This document shows positions 55,323 to 64,000 of a stretch of DNA of 64,000 nucleotides, piece after piece. The notes under the pieces were generated by a model. That model was not told the origin of the DNA. It searched no databases and saw only the letters and a program-made list of their open reading frames with translations. The DNA comes from JAAUTG01 sp964458705 (GTDB lineage Bacteria > Bacteroidota > Bacteroidia > Chitinophagales > Saprospiraceae), in contig CAYWKD010000016.1 in NCBI GenBank assembly GCA_964458705.1, forward strand, positions 1 through 64,000, read 5' to 3'. The position numbers and the translations under genes are program-made. Each line of letters opens with the position of its first letter. The stretch's first letter is position 1.

Positions 55323-56087
55323 TTAGTGCATGGACGTCCACTTTGTCCTAGCTTGTGCTAACAAATTACCACTTGCCGAATGGATTAATTCATGCAGGAA
55401 CAAATTTGTTTCTAGCTGCTCTATTTTGGCAGTTACTTCCTCTTTCCAGTAACACTCTGCCTTGTACTGAACTTCTAAATGAGCTAGTTGCTTGCTTTCT
55501 AAATAATTCTCCAGAGGTTCAAGCATCCATCTGAGGTAAGGTATATTGTTGGCATGACCATTAAAATCTAAATCAAACCACCCCACTTTATAAGTATTGC
55601 TTGCGAGGGTGTTTTTGATGCGAGGTAATTTAAAATCACTCCTAGGTAAGCAGTTATCGGGTGTAGGAATATCTTTTTTTAACCGAAGTATAAAGTCTGG
55701 AATAGTGGTCATGCTACGCTCTTTAATGTCCATCAATAGCCATGTTGAGGAAGAATGAAGCAGCAAGCGACTTTGCTCATCCAATACTTTATAATCTCGA
55801 AAAGTCATCACTTTTCGGAAGCCTGCGGGATAGGTGGCAATTTTAATTTTTTCGCCCAATTTGGGCAAGCGGTGAATATGAAGATACTGTCGCATTAATA
55901 CCCAAGTCAAGTGTAATGACTCCAAATCCCAAACAGAGATTTTTAACTTGATGACATTTTGCATCGCTGTTTCGTGCATCAATTTAGAAAGTGCTAATGG
56001 ACTAGCGCATTTGTTAGGGTCTATGTCATAAGCCTTGATGGTGTATTCGTCCTGAAAGCCTATTTGTGGCAGTTGTATTTGTTCCAT
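55323..56087 (-). CDS. Acyl-ACP thioesterase family protein
   Basis: The 254-residue protein shows two hotdog domains. The first (about 8-140) has YDIDPNKCASPLALSKLMHETA and LTWVLMRQYLHIHRLPKLGEKIKIATYPAGFRK in parts; the second has VGWFDLDFNGHANNIPYLRWMLEP, with the Asp-Asn-His active-site pattern of FatA/BFIT-type enzymes. It would release fatty acids from acyl-ACP. It is divergent from the XdhC-like gene. Confidence 0.9.
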   Translation of the reverse strand: MEQIQLPQIGFQDEYTIKAYDIDPNKCASPLALSKLMHETAMQNVIKLKISVWDLESLHLTWVLMRQYLHIHRLPKLGEKIKIATYPAGFRKVMTFRDYKVLDEQSRLLLHSSSTWLLMDIKERSMTTIPDFILRLKKDIPTPDNCLPRSDFKLPRIKNTLASNTYKVGWFDLDFNGHANNIPYLRWMLEPLENYLESKQLAHLEVQYKAECYWKEEVTAKIEQLETNLFLHELIHSASGNLLAQARTKWTSMH

Positions 56088-56168
56088 AAAAATATTTGCG
56101 ATATGATTTTGAGCAACTGACTGCCCATTTTAGTGTTCTCAATCTTAAAGATACAAACTTGGATAATT

Positions 56169-57281
56169 TTGAAAGAAATTAGAAAAATCATTGAGGTATA
56201 TGATTCCATAGATCATACTAAAGAAAAAGTAGCATTAGCCTCAGTTGTTAAAGTGGAGGCTTCCTCTTATAGAAGAATCGGTGCTAGAATGTTGGTGCGG
56301 AGTAGCGGCAGTTGGATTGGAGGAATTAGTGGTGGATGCTTAGAGGGAGATGCCTTGAAGCGTTCAAAAATTGCTATTTTTAAGAATCAACCATCGAAGG
56401 TAGTCTATGACACGATGGACGATGACGCAAACCAAATCGGCGTAGGGCTAGGTTGTAATGGTCGAATTGAGGTGCTATTTACACCGATAAATACAGACGA
56501 TCCCAATAATGACATTGAGCAGCTTCGAAGAATAGTCAAATGGAATCAGCCTGCAATCATTTTAAAAGTCATTGAAGCTAGTAATACATCCGATTTACTT
56601 GGACAAAGCCTCTTAGTCAACAAAGGAAGTGAGGCACTTGATTTTGCTGGGCTCAAAGCGCAAATGTTAAAGGCGCTTGTTGAGTCTGTTCAAAAAGAAC
56701 GAAAACCGCTCATTGCTTCTTTGAAGAATGAGGCAGGTGATGAAGTAGAATTATTGGTTGAATTTATCAAGCCTGAAACGAGGTTAGTAATTGTTGGCGA
56801 CAACTACGACGTAAATGCTATGGTTGGTGTAGTAAAAGAACTAGGATGGGCGATCTACATTATTGGCAGAGCGAAAAAAATAACTAAGGGTATATTTAAG
56901 CAAGCAAAGAGAGTAGTCGCCTATAATGAGGCTGATCAGATACCAATAGATAGCTTTACTGCCGTTGTCATTATGTCACACGATTACGATAGGGACAGAA
57001 AGGCATTGCTTCATTTCATCGCACGCCATCCAAAATATATTGGTTTATTAGGTCCTAAAAAGCGCAGAGAAAAAATGCAGCAAGAAGCTGAATTTGAGCA
57101 ATACAATTTAGAAGCATTAGTTAATTTACACAGCCCTGTTGGTTTGGATATCGGAGCACAGACTCCCGAGGAGATTGCCATTTCAGTTGTTGCGGAAATT
57201 ATCGCTACCTTCAGGGATCGAGATGGAGTACCTTTGAAGTACAGATCAGGAACAATACACGAACGAGCATTTCTAGATTGA
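56169..57281 (+). CDS. XdhC/CoxI-family protein
   Basis: XdhC-family proteins load molybdenum cofactor onto xanthine dehydrogenase and related enzymes. The protein is about 370 residues from the TTG at 56169, which fits the family start (KEIRKIIEVYDS); an in-frame GTG at 56133 would add 12 residues. The N-terminal part has YRRIGARMLVRSSG, SGGCLEGD and GLGCNGRIEVL; the C-terminal Rossmann part has MSHDYDRD, YIGLLGPKKRRE and GLDIGAQTPEEIAISVVAEI. No molybdenum hydroxylase subunit is in the window. Confidence 0.88.
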   Translation: MKEIRKIIEVYDSIDHTKEKVALASVVKVEASSYRRIGARMLVRSSGSWIGGISGGCLEGDALKRSKIAIFKNQPSKVVYDTMDDDANQIGVGLGCNGRIEVLFTPINTDDPNNDIEQLRRIVKWNQPAIILKVIEASNTSDLLGQSLLVNKGSEALDFAGLKAQMLKALVESVQKERKPLIASLKNEAGDEVELLVEFIKPETRLVIVGDNYDVNAMVGVVKELGWAIYIIGRAKKITKGIFKQAKRVVAYNEADQIPIDSFTAVVIMSHDYDRDRKALLHFIARHPKYIGLLGPKKRREKMQQEAEFEQYNLEALVNLHSPVGLDIGAQTPEEIAISVVAEIIATFRDRDGVPLKYRSGTIHERAFLD

Positions 57282-57386
57282 TCGTGATTTCAATGAAAGC
57301 CTCCAAAGATGGATAAGAAGTTTTTTTACAGGCTTAGGATGCTCAGGAAAAATCCCTGATTGCTAGTTGAAGAACTGCTATTGCTA

Positions 57387-60300
57387 CTAAAAATCAAAGC
57401 CCATTTTGAAGTAAAACCTCATTCCTTCATTTGCATGGAATATGCCTACACTAGTGGCTAATTTCTCAGCCGTGTTTAAAAATAATCCTCCACCTTGTGA
57501 AATATGCCATTTATTTGAAATATCGTTTTCCACCCAAACTCTTCCGTAATCAAAGCCAGCAAAAAAGCCATACTGTACAGGGATGATATTGTTTTCTAAT
57601 GCCCCCATAGCATACCGAATATCAGAGCTTTGAAAAAAAGATTGCTTACCTGTAAAACGTTGATTTCTAAAACCTCTTAATCCTTCATCTCCACCGATGC
57701 TTGCAGCCTGATAAAACTCAAAATCATTGCTAAAATTGAGATGGGCTTTTAGCTGCGTAGCGAATACTAATTTCCCAGATGGAATTAGTTTATAATCAAA
57801 ACTAAGTTCGGGAATGAGGTAAAAGAACTTTCTCTCGTTTTGGGATAGATGCTGAGTAAATCCAGTTTCTATATTTGTAGAGATTCCAATAGTAGGGAAG
57901 ACTTGATTGTCTTTGTTTTCAAAAGAGAAAATGGTTCTGATCGTTCCAAACTCTTTATTATCAAAGATACTATCAGATAATTGACTGTCCACAGCTGTAA
58001 TTCTGTCAGGAGTATTTTCTACTTTTATGTTGCTATATTTCACTCCTGCGGTGATGCTTGCACCACCATAAGTTCTCCATTTTAAGCTAGGATTAAGAAC
58101 AAACTGTTCTAGCAGTGTTCTGTTAAAGTCTAATCCCAATTCATCGTCACTGTTTTCTGTTTCATTTCCAAAACCAAAAAAATTAATACTAAATTTTGGA
58201 GTATTATATGAGGCATTAATAAATAAATTAGTTTGGTTAAAAATATTAGCAAATTCACCTTGATACTGAACCTCAAAACCAGAAGTCGCTGAAAAATAGG
58301 AAGCATCTATTCTATGCTGCGAAGTAAATGGATTTCTTTCAAATCCGTACAGCGTATGTATGTATGATAGCCCCGATATGATTCCTGCATCAGGATTATA
58401 GGCCAGTTTGGGCAAGACTTGGTTAAAATTATATTTATATTTATTATAATCATAAATATTTTGCTCATAGTGGTCTCTCAATTTTAGAGTAGCTCCTTGA
58501 GCTTTCTCCACATTATTCGTTTTCGACTTAAAGTCGTAAATAAAGATGTTCTTATTTCGATCAACTATGTAAGTATCGTCGTCCTGACCACCGATGAGTC
58601 TTATTTTTATTTTTTTGCTTTTTCCTACTACTTCAAAAATATCTTTATCCCCTAAACCATAGATCCATAGTTCTTTGGTTTGCTCCGTTGTAAAAGTATC
58701 CTGATAAAAGGGTTGCTCGATTTCACCTTTTTTTATCCTTGAAAAACTTAATTCGACAGTTCCATTAGGCCTTGCATTAATACGGATATAATCGTCTTTG
58801 TTTGTCGATTTTTCAATGCGGTTTTTTGAAAGATAATTGTAATATCTGTTGGCAATATCTGGAAGGTTTTCCCTTCGCTCTTTCAAAGTGCTTATTATTG
58901 TTTTTACTGTCTTGTCCTGTAGTTCTCTAGGGATATGCTCAAAAGCACTATCTATGACCTCATCAGTAATGTGTTCTTGTATATAAGCGACTTGTCGATC
59001 CCAACAACTTTTATCCATAGTCTCAAAGATGGTATGGTCTAATGGTATCGAAGTTACATTGGCACTTTTAATATTTTTGATACTAGCTTCGTAGCTTCTC
59101 ATTCTTTTTACAGATAGCGGTAAGAATCCCCAAGCTGCTCTAAACAATAAACCATCTGACATTTTTGAAAATGCCTGATCTCTATCTCTTGGCAATGGTT
59201 TATAAATTTGTTTATTATTATACTCATATTCCATCCATCGCCATTGGTCTTGATGCCGATCCCAATCACCAATGAGCATATCGAATAAACGAGCTTTTAG
59301 AAACGCTTCTTCATCTACCATTACGGACTCATCTGATTCTACTTTATTAAACATATCTTCTGTATTGATGATGCTTCCGGTAAAACCTTCACCGCCTAAA
59401 TTTTGATGCCCATCTGATGCGTGTTCTTCAAACAAATACAATTCATCACCAAATTCAGTATTAAATTTGCCAAGTGCATTTTGTTTGGGTACATACAATA
59501 ATTCAGGATTTAGATGTGCCAAACCGATAGCATCAGACAGTGTACTTATGGTGAGAAAAGCATATGGATAAGCCCCTGTAAAGATGTCCATAATCATCTT
59601 ATCTAAGGTAGAGTTTTCTAATTCTGGTTGAATATATTCGTCTTGAAACATAGAGCCTTGTAACAACTGAGTAGCATCCTTCCTCAAGGCTCTTAGTACA
59701 TAGCGTTTGCCACTCATGTCTTTGAGGTGTAAGGAATTTGATTGCATACCTCCTCCTTTTCTGAATGGAATAAGACCACCTTTCAGTGTATCTAAATAGC
59801 TTACTTTCGCACCAGTAGGGATTCCATATTTTGAACGATATCTTCTTCCCCACAACGCTCTATGCCACTTGCCTTTGGTAACTTCCTCTTGGCTGTAAAT
59901 TGCTTTAGAGACTTGCTCTTTCCCTACAGGATGGTAGCTTTGTTTGATATTTATGGTATCAGATTCATATACAACTGTTTGATATTCAATTTTATCTTTA
60001 GTAATAAATCGAACCGATGACGAACCATCTTTATACACATCTAAAACCGCATAACCATTTTCTCCATATGAGAATTGGTTGTTCATGGGTAGGTGTGTAG
60101 GTGTTCTCTTTGAAGCACTGCCGCTGACGATCTGCGTAATATCGTCTTGAACAATATACTGCAAGCTATGCTCGTGGCCAGATACAAAAATGACTTTTTC
60201 ATTTTGTTTTGCCATGACGGAGAGTTTTTTTCTTAGGTTATTATAGTGTGTGTTGGACATATCTGCATTGACCACACCAGTAGTTCTACGAAGCACATTT

Positions 60301-61055
60301 TTGATTGTGCCTATCACAGGCAATGGGGTCATGTGATCTTTAAACGAATACTGACCACCGTGTTGACCGTTTGAAAACAGCGGATGGTGAATAGCAATTA
60401 AAGTCGTCTTACCGCGTGCTTTTTTTATTTCACTTTGAATTTCTTTTAAAAATTGGCTTTTGGATTGAATATCACATTCATTATTTATGGTTGGGTGTTT
60501 ATCCCAATTAGTGATGTACCATTGAGAATCAATAATTAGTAGAATAATATTACTTGAGATATCTACTTTTTCTATTGGGCAACCGTTTTCTGGTTGGAAA
60601 GTGTTTTTACCTAACTGCTTTTCAATATACTTTTCCTGCCGTTTTAATCCTTCTACACCTTTTCCATACCAATCGTGATTGCCTGGAATAAAAAGAATTT
60701 GACCTTTAAAGTCTTTTACTGCATCTACTTGACTTTGAAGAATTTTCTCTGCTTTTTTTCTTTTCTTGCTATCTTTTTCGGGCATTCCTCTAGGATAAAT
60801 ATTATCCCCTAAAAACAGAACAGTGCTTGGATTTGATTCTTTTTTAAGAGAATCTTTGACTTGCAAAAGCGTCTGATTCTCTCCTTTTTCAGAGCCGCCA
60901 TCGCCTAAGAGATAAAACCTATGTTCTATGCTCTGATTTTCTGTGATTACTGCGCTGCTTGGCGGATAATTTATTTGCTTATCGTAAGTAGCACAGCCAG
61001 ATACCAATATTAAAATAATAAAAATCAAGAAAAACCTATTGAAAATTAAGCGCAT
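57387..61055 (-). CDS. Lipoprotein fusing calcineurin-like phosphoesterase, kinase-like region and Omp85-type barrel
   Basis: The 1222-residue protein begins with a signal sequence and lipobox (LVSGC, Cys21). Residues about 45-330 are a metallophosphoesterase with the ligand motifs GDGG (51-54), GDN (83-85), GNHDW (125-129), HH (223-224) and GHEH (293-296). The middle (about 395-760) has a glycine-rich GGGMQS (434-439), the strand YVLRALRKD (452-460), DWDRH (597-601) and RDRD (623-626), which recall the glycine loop, Lys, catalytic loop and metal motif of HipA/FAM20-type kinases. A C-terminal 16-strand-like Omp85/surface-antigen barrel (about 860-1222) contains GGDEGLRGFRNQRF and ends in Phe. 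It overlaps the upstream gene by 20 bp. Phosphoesterase and barrel are clear; the kinase reading is a motif-based hypothesis. Confidence 0.88.
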   Translation of the reverse strand: MRLIFNRFFLIFIILILVSGCATYDKQINYPPSSAVITENQSIEHRFYLLGDGGSEKGENQTLLQVKDSLKKESNPSTVLFLGDNIYPRGMPEKDSKKRKKAEKILQSQVDAVKDFKGQILFIPGNHDWYGKGVEGLKRQEKYIEKQLGKNTFQPENGCPIEKVDISSNIILLIIDSQWYITNWDKHPTINNECDIQSKSQFLKEIQSEIKKARGKTTLIAIHHPLFSNGQHGGQYSFKDHMTPLPVIGTIKNVLRRTTGVVNADMSNTHYNNLRKKLSVMAKQNEKVIFVSGHEHSLQYIVQDDITQIVSGSASKRTPTHLPMNNQFSYGENGYAVLDVYKDGSSSVRFITKDKIEYQTVVYESDTINIKQSYHPVGKEQVSKAIYSQEEVTKGKWHRALWGRRYRSKYGIPTGAKVSYLDTLKGGLIPFRKGGGMQSNSLHLKDMSGKRYVLRALRKDATQLLQGSMFQDEYIQPELENSTLDKMIMDIFTGAYPYAFLTISTLSDAIGLAHLNPELLYVPKQNALGKFNTEFGDELYLFEEHASDGHQNLGGEGFTGSIINTEDMFNKVESDESVMVDEEAFLKARLFDMLIGDWDRHQDQWRWMEYEYNNKQIYKPLPRDRDQAFSKMSDGLLFRAAWGFLPLSVKRMRSYEASIKNIKSANVTSIPLDHTIFETMDKSCWDRQVAYIQEHITDEVIDSAFEHIPRELQDKTVKTIISTLKERRENLPDIANRYYNYLSKNRIEKSTNKDDYIRINARPNGTVELSFSRIKKGEIEQPFYQDTFTTEQTKELWIYGLGDKDIFEVVGKSKKIKIRLIGGQDDDTYIVDRNKNIFIYDFKSKTNNVEKAQGATLKLRDHYEQNIYDYNKYKYNFNQVLPKLAYNPDAGIISGLSYIHTLYGFERNPFTSQHRIDASYFSATSGFEVQYQGEFANIFNQTNLFINASYNTPKFSINFFGFGNETENSDDELGLDFNRTLLEQFVLNPSLKWRTYGGASITAGVKYSNIKVENTPDRITAVDSQLSDSIFDNKEFGTIRTIFSFENKDNQVFPTIGISTNIETGFTQHLSQNERKFFYLIPELSFDYKLIPSGKLVFATQLKAHLNFSNDFEFYQAASIGGDEGLRGFRNQRFTGKQSFFQSSDIRYAMGALENNIIPVQYGFFAGFDYGRVWVENDISNKWHISQGGGLFLNTAEKLATSVGIFHANEGMRFYFKMGFDF

Positions 61056-62265
61056 AAAAAATAGATATTAAGTAAGCAATAGTAGTTAATATAATGCCAA
61101 ATAAGAATATATAAAGCGAGAGTCTTATAAATATAAATTTCTTTTGAAGCTCTAGACCTTGATAGTAAAAATCCCTAATGAGGGAGAGGTATAAATAATT
61201 TCTATCGTTGAGTAATTCTAGGAAGCCCCATTCAAAATCAGGATATTTCATATTGTGAAAATTGCCAAAGTAAAGTAAATTACCTTTCTTATTGCGGATT
61301 TCCTCTTCTGTAAATCTTCCTTGTGTTTTTATTGGAGCTATCGCCAAGACAGAAAATATAATAGAAAATACATTTATAAATATCAGAATAATAATAGGCA
61401 TTTCTTTGGTAAAATTCAAGGTGCCATCGTAGCCTCCCATTACTCTACCAACAATGAGCGAAAGCACAATAGTATTGACGGTTATCATTATGTTAGCCTT
61501 GCTATCAACTAATCCTTTTAATACGTAGTGGTTCTTAGAAGTTGTCCTAAAAATAGTTTGAATACCTCTATCGTCTTGACCTTTAGTTTTCGAGAGCTTC
61601 TTTTTTAGCTTTTTTAACTCTTTTTCGTTGATGTTTAGTTCTTGTTCTAAAATTAAATCATTTTGGTAAACAATTTCTTTTCTTTCCTTTTTCAGCTTTT
61701 TCTGAATATCTTTTTTGTGATTTGAAAAATGTTCACTCGCATAATTCGTCTGAAACGACTGGCTTTTTAGAAAAGCTCTAGTGCTATTGAGCCATTCAAT
61801 TTTTGTATTAAAAAAACCTCTTGCAACCAACTGGTCATACACTTTTATCAACCGATTTTGACCATTTATAGGGCAGGAAAGATCAATTAAAAAGGCATCA
61901 CTCACGATTTTTGCCTCTACGCTAGTTTTGGGTTCATCCAGAACCGCTTCAATAGCTACAGCTAACGAAGTATTGAGTATGTTGTCTATTACTGAAAATT
62001 TAGCATGAATTTCTTTAGCACTATTTTTTAAACTAGATTTATCGAATTCGTAAAAATTATGACTTTCCTGTAAGTAAGTTAATTGAATAATGTAAGTAGC
62101 TAAATAAATAATATCAGTATTTTTAATCTCTGACGGCTCACTCGCAATAAGCTGCGACACATCTTTTTCAATTCTATAAAACCACTGCTCATCGGTGTAA
62201 ATATTTATAGAATTATTTTGATCAATTTTTTCAAGAATATATTCTTTTATACTATTCATTTTCAT
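61036..62265 (-). CDS. Degenerate HD-like domain with Pycsar-type transmembrane effector module
   Basis: The 409-residue protein has an N-terminal helical domain (about 20-170) that follows the layout of HD-domain Pycsar-associated proteins (a DAFLIDL strand near 124-130, IEWLNSTRAFL, NYASEHF and KKDIQKKL), but the HD metal ligands are missing: LATYIIQLTYL occupies the WFHD position. A Lys/Glu-rich coiled coil (about 172-235) follows. The C-terminal part has RTTSKNHYVLKGLVDSKANIMITVNT with membrane helices near 256-275, 290-311 and 385-407, the PycTM (DUF5706-like) pattern. Pycsar effectors are activated by cyclic pyrimidine nucleotides. No cyclase is adjacent. It overlaps the downstream phosphoesterase gene by 20 bp. 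Confidence 0.85.
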   Translation of the reverse strand: MKMNSIKEYILEKIDQNNSINIYTDEQWFYRIEKDVSQLIASEPSEIKNTDIIYLATYIIQLTYLQESHNFYEFDKSSLKNSAKEIHAKFSVIDNILNTSLAVAIEAVLDEPKTSVEAKIVSDAFLIDLSCPINGQNRLIKVYDQLVARGFFNTKIEWLNSTRAFLKSQSFQTNYASEHFSNHKKDIQKKLKKERKEIVYQNDLILEQELNINEKELKKLKKKLSKTKGQDDRGIQTIFRTTSKNHYVLKGLVDSKANIMITVNTIVLSLIVGRVMGGYDGTLNFTKEMPIIILIFINVFSIIFSVLAIAPIKTQGRFTEEEIRNKKGNLLYFGNFHNMKYPDFEWGFLELLNDRNYLYLSLIRDFYYQGLELQKKFIFIRLSLYIFLFGIILTTIAYLISIFYALNFQ

Positions 62266-62590
62266 AGTATGTTATGTTTTTCAAAGTTTTAATTATTGCT
62301 TTGTTTGCTCTGATTAATCTGTAAGCAATTTAGACACTTTTCTTCGCAACAAGGAGCAAAACAGCTATTGGTTTTGGTCTTACACACGACACGGAGTAAA
62401 TTTACCGATTATTATAGTAGATAAATCTTTGTCCGTTACTAAAATATAAAGTCTAGATACTCTTTTTTACTTGTAATAAGTCATTTTATCAGAAAAAATA
62501 TAATTTCAATCCAAACTTAGCAAACTTATAACATTTATTTAGTCCCCAATTTTCCTTAAACTTGCATTAAAATTAAACAATACTACCGCT
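62266..62590. other. Intergenic region between divergent genes
   Basis: The 325-bp AT-rich region separates the HD/PycTM gene from the plus-strand PA-domain gene. It should hold both promoters. I see no gene, strong hairpin or palindrome in it. Confidence 0.6.
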
Positions 62591-64000
62591 ATGAAATTCA
62601 CCTACTTCTTGAGCACCTGTAGCTTACTTTTTTTGTCTTCATTTATCTTCTGCCAATCCACCTTGCAAGTCGAAAATGTAGGTAATATCTATGCCATTGG
62701 CGCTCTATTCGGTCCGAATGTACAAACACCTATTACTGCTGAAATTGTGGAAGTAAATGATGGTGCGGATAGTAGCGATGGCTGTTCGCCTTCTGTGAAT
62801 GACCTAAGTGGCAAAATTGTGCTGATTAGTCGTGGAAATTGCGACTTTGTAGCAAAGGCATTGAATGCACAAGCAGCGGGCGCAGTGGCAGTCATTATTT
62901 GCAATAACGATATAGCCAATCCCAATCTTTTACTCTTTTTAACTGGCAACGACACAGGACAAGTCAATATCCCTGTAAAGGGCATCACGCTTAATGACTG
63001 TAATAGAATTAGGACTGCTCTAACTAATGGTTCAGTTTTAGCTACGCTATTTCCTGCTTTTAACAATCTGTGTGCAGAGGCACTTCCCATCCAACCTGGT
63101 ACTCATCAAGTTGATACGATTTACGCCGATCCGGTTTTGAACAGCCTAGGTGGCGCACCTTCTCACCCCTTTGATGCTTCGGCGGCCGTTTGGTTTTCTT
63201 ACACGCCTGAACTGGATGGCATTATGACCGTCAGTGCTTGTGAAGGTGGTGCGGACACTCGCCTTTGGGTTCATACAGGTTCTTGTGATTTGGCACGCTT
63301 GGACTTAATCACGCTTATTGGAAGCGATGATGCCTGTCCCTTTGAACTTGGGAATAATGAAGACTTATACGCTTCTGAGGCTAGCTTACCAGTACAGGCA
63401 GGCGTTACTTATTGGATAGAATGGGACGATAAATGGGAAAATACAGCATTCAGCTTCTCGCTTGACTTCACGCCTCAAACACTCACAATGGAAAGAGGTC
63501 AAGACTGTTCTAGTGCAATTGAAATTGAAACAGGCATATTTGAACTAGATAGCATCAGTCGCTTTGGTCAAACTGAATTAGACAATCCATATGGTTCAGA
63601 GTGGTTTAGATTTATGCCCGATGAAACGGGTTTGCTTTCCGTAACTTCTTGCCAAGGAGGGAGCGATACAAAAGTAACCCTGCATGAAGGAAGTTGTGAG
63701 AATTTAATTCCTATTGCTCGCTCTTCTTCTGGCTGTGCTGCATTTGTGAACGATACGCTAGCTGCTCGACTTGATGCAATTCCTGTTGAAGCGGGCAAAA
63801 CTTATTACATTGAATGGTCAGGCAAAGACGACCAAACAGGTTTCCTTTTTGAAGTGAGTTTAAGTACCATGCAAATGATTGATGTAACCTTCAATGTGGA
63901 CATGAATTTTAAAAATGTAGCCAATACTAGTGTCAATCTATTTTACAATATTCCGCCACAAGAAGACATCAAGATTGCTGCTTTATTGGATGAAAATGAG
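62591..64000 (+). CDS. Secreted PA-domain protein, 3' end outside the window
   Basis: An open frame starts at ATG 62591 and runs 470 codons to the window edge. The signal peptide ends near FIFCQ. A protease-associated domain (about 30-150) has DGCSPSVNDLSGKIVLISRGNCDFVAKALNAQAAGAVAVIICNN, read in parts, and VNIPVKGITL. Two beta domains follow (about 155-305 and 310-430), each with WF(S/R)(Y/F) then GTV/LSV-type strands and a TRLWVHTGSC or TKVTLHEGSC motif, like PPC-type C-terminal domains. Cys residues are common, suggesting export. The catalytic part, if any, and a T9SS tail would lie beyond the window. Confidence 0.88.
   Translation, partial: MKFTYFLSTCSLLFLSSFIFCQSTLQVENVGNIYAIGALFGPNVQTPITAEIVEVNDGADSSDGCSPSVNDLSGKIVLISRGNCDFVAKALNAQAAGAVAVIICNNDIANPNLLLFLTGNDTGQVNIPVKGITLNDCNRIRTALTNGSVLATLFPAFNNLCAEALPIQPGTHQVDTIYADPVLNSLGGAPSHPFDASAAVWFSYTPELDGIMTVSACEGGADTRLWVHTGSCDLARLDLITLIGSDDACPFELGNNEDLYASEASLPVQAGVTYWIEWDDKWENTAFSFSLDFTPQTLTMERGQDCSSAIEIETGIFELDSISRFGQTELDNPYGSEWFRFMPDETGLLSVTSCQGGSDTKVTLHEGSCENLIPIARSSSGCAAFVNDTLAARLDAIPVEAGKTYYIEWSGKDDQTGFLFEVSLSTMQMIDVTFNVDMNFKNVANTSVNLFYNIPPQEDIKIAALLDENE

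Noticed and set aside
62689..63090. 133-codon antisense frame in the PA-domain gene
   Set aside because: The plus-strand frame from 62591 has a signal peptide and clear domains; the antisense frame has none.

Overview
The window is AT-rich chromosomal DNA from a member of the Bacteroidota. The clade markers are several: two giant SprB-repeat proteins with C-terminal type IX secretion sorting domains, a PorV/PorQ-type outer-membrane protein, GldE next to SSB and MutY, a fused CcoN-CcoO oxidase subunit, a viroplasmin-type RNase H and fused HisIE. The gene set and the very long SprB-like adhesins suggest a gliding, aerobic Saprospiria- or Cytophagia-like bacterium, but the lineage is an inference. 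I recognised no tRNA, rRNA, CRISPR array or insertion sequence.

Layout. 1-5257: a frameshifted YdcF-like gene, then RNase H, a large protein of unknown function with a nucleoside-phosphorylase-like C-terminal half, HisIE, a VOC protein and FolD. 5370-9596: a stress and oxygen island with a FixL-like haem-PAS histidine kinase facing a CBS protein, a degenerate thioredoxin-fold/USP fusion and a second USP protein. 9677-26836: a radical SAM/SPASM protein, then two giant secreted repeat proteins (about 1990 and 2675 residues) flanking an OmpA protein with calcium-binding TSP3 repeats. 26936-33343: a cbb3 cytochrome oxidase cluster on the minus strand (ccoS, ccoNO, ccoQ-like, ccoP, ccoG, fixH, TauE/SafE). 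33684-43151: otsAB fusion, pdxJ, a Gfo/Idh/MocA oxidoreductase, lptB, an Ig-like lipoprotein, a DUF937 protein, dut and a PorV/PorQ-like protein. 43815-48257: the rod-shape operon mreB-mreC-mreD-mrdA. 48291-51869: mutY, an unknown gene, ssb and gldE. 51953-57281: ferredoxin-NADP reductase, assimilatory sulfonucleotide reductase, glutaminase, acyl-ACP thioesterase and an XdhC-like protein. 57387-62265: an overlapping gene pair, described below. 62591-64000: the 5' part of a secreted PA-domain protein cut by the window end.

The most unusual unit is the pair at 57387-62265. A membrane protein with a degenerate HD-like domain and a Pycsar-type transmembrane effector module overlaps by 20 bp a 1222-residue lipoprotein. 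That lipoprotein joins a calcineurin-like phosphoesterase, a region with kinase-like motifs and an Omp85-type beta-barrel. No nucleotide cyclase lies beside them, so any signalling or defence role is a hypothesis.

The second theme is oxygen control. A perfect palindrome with core GTGAT-N4-ATCAC, of FNR/CRP type, occurs upstream of the cbb3 cluster and again in the divergent region between the FixL-like kinase and the CBS/USP genes. This suggests one regulator for both units. A strong hairpin with a T-tract in the leader of the sulfonucleotide reductase gene suggests attenuation or a small RNA there.
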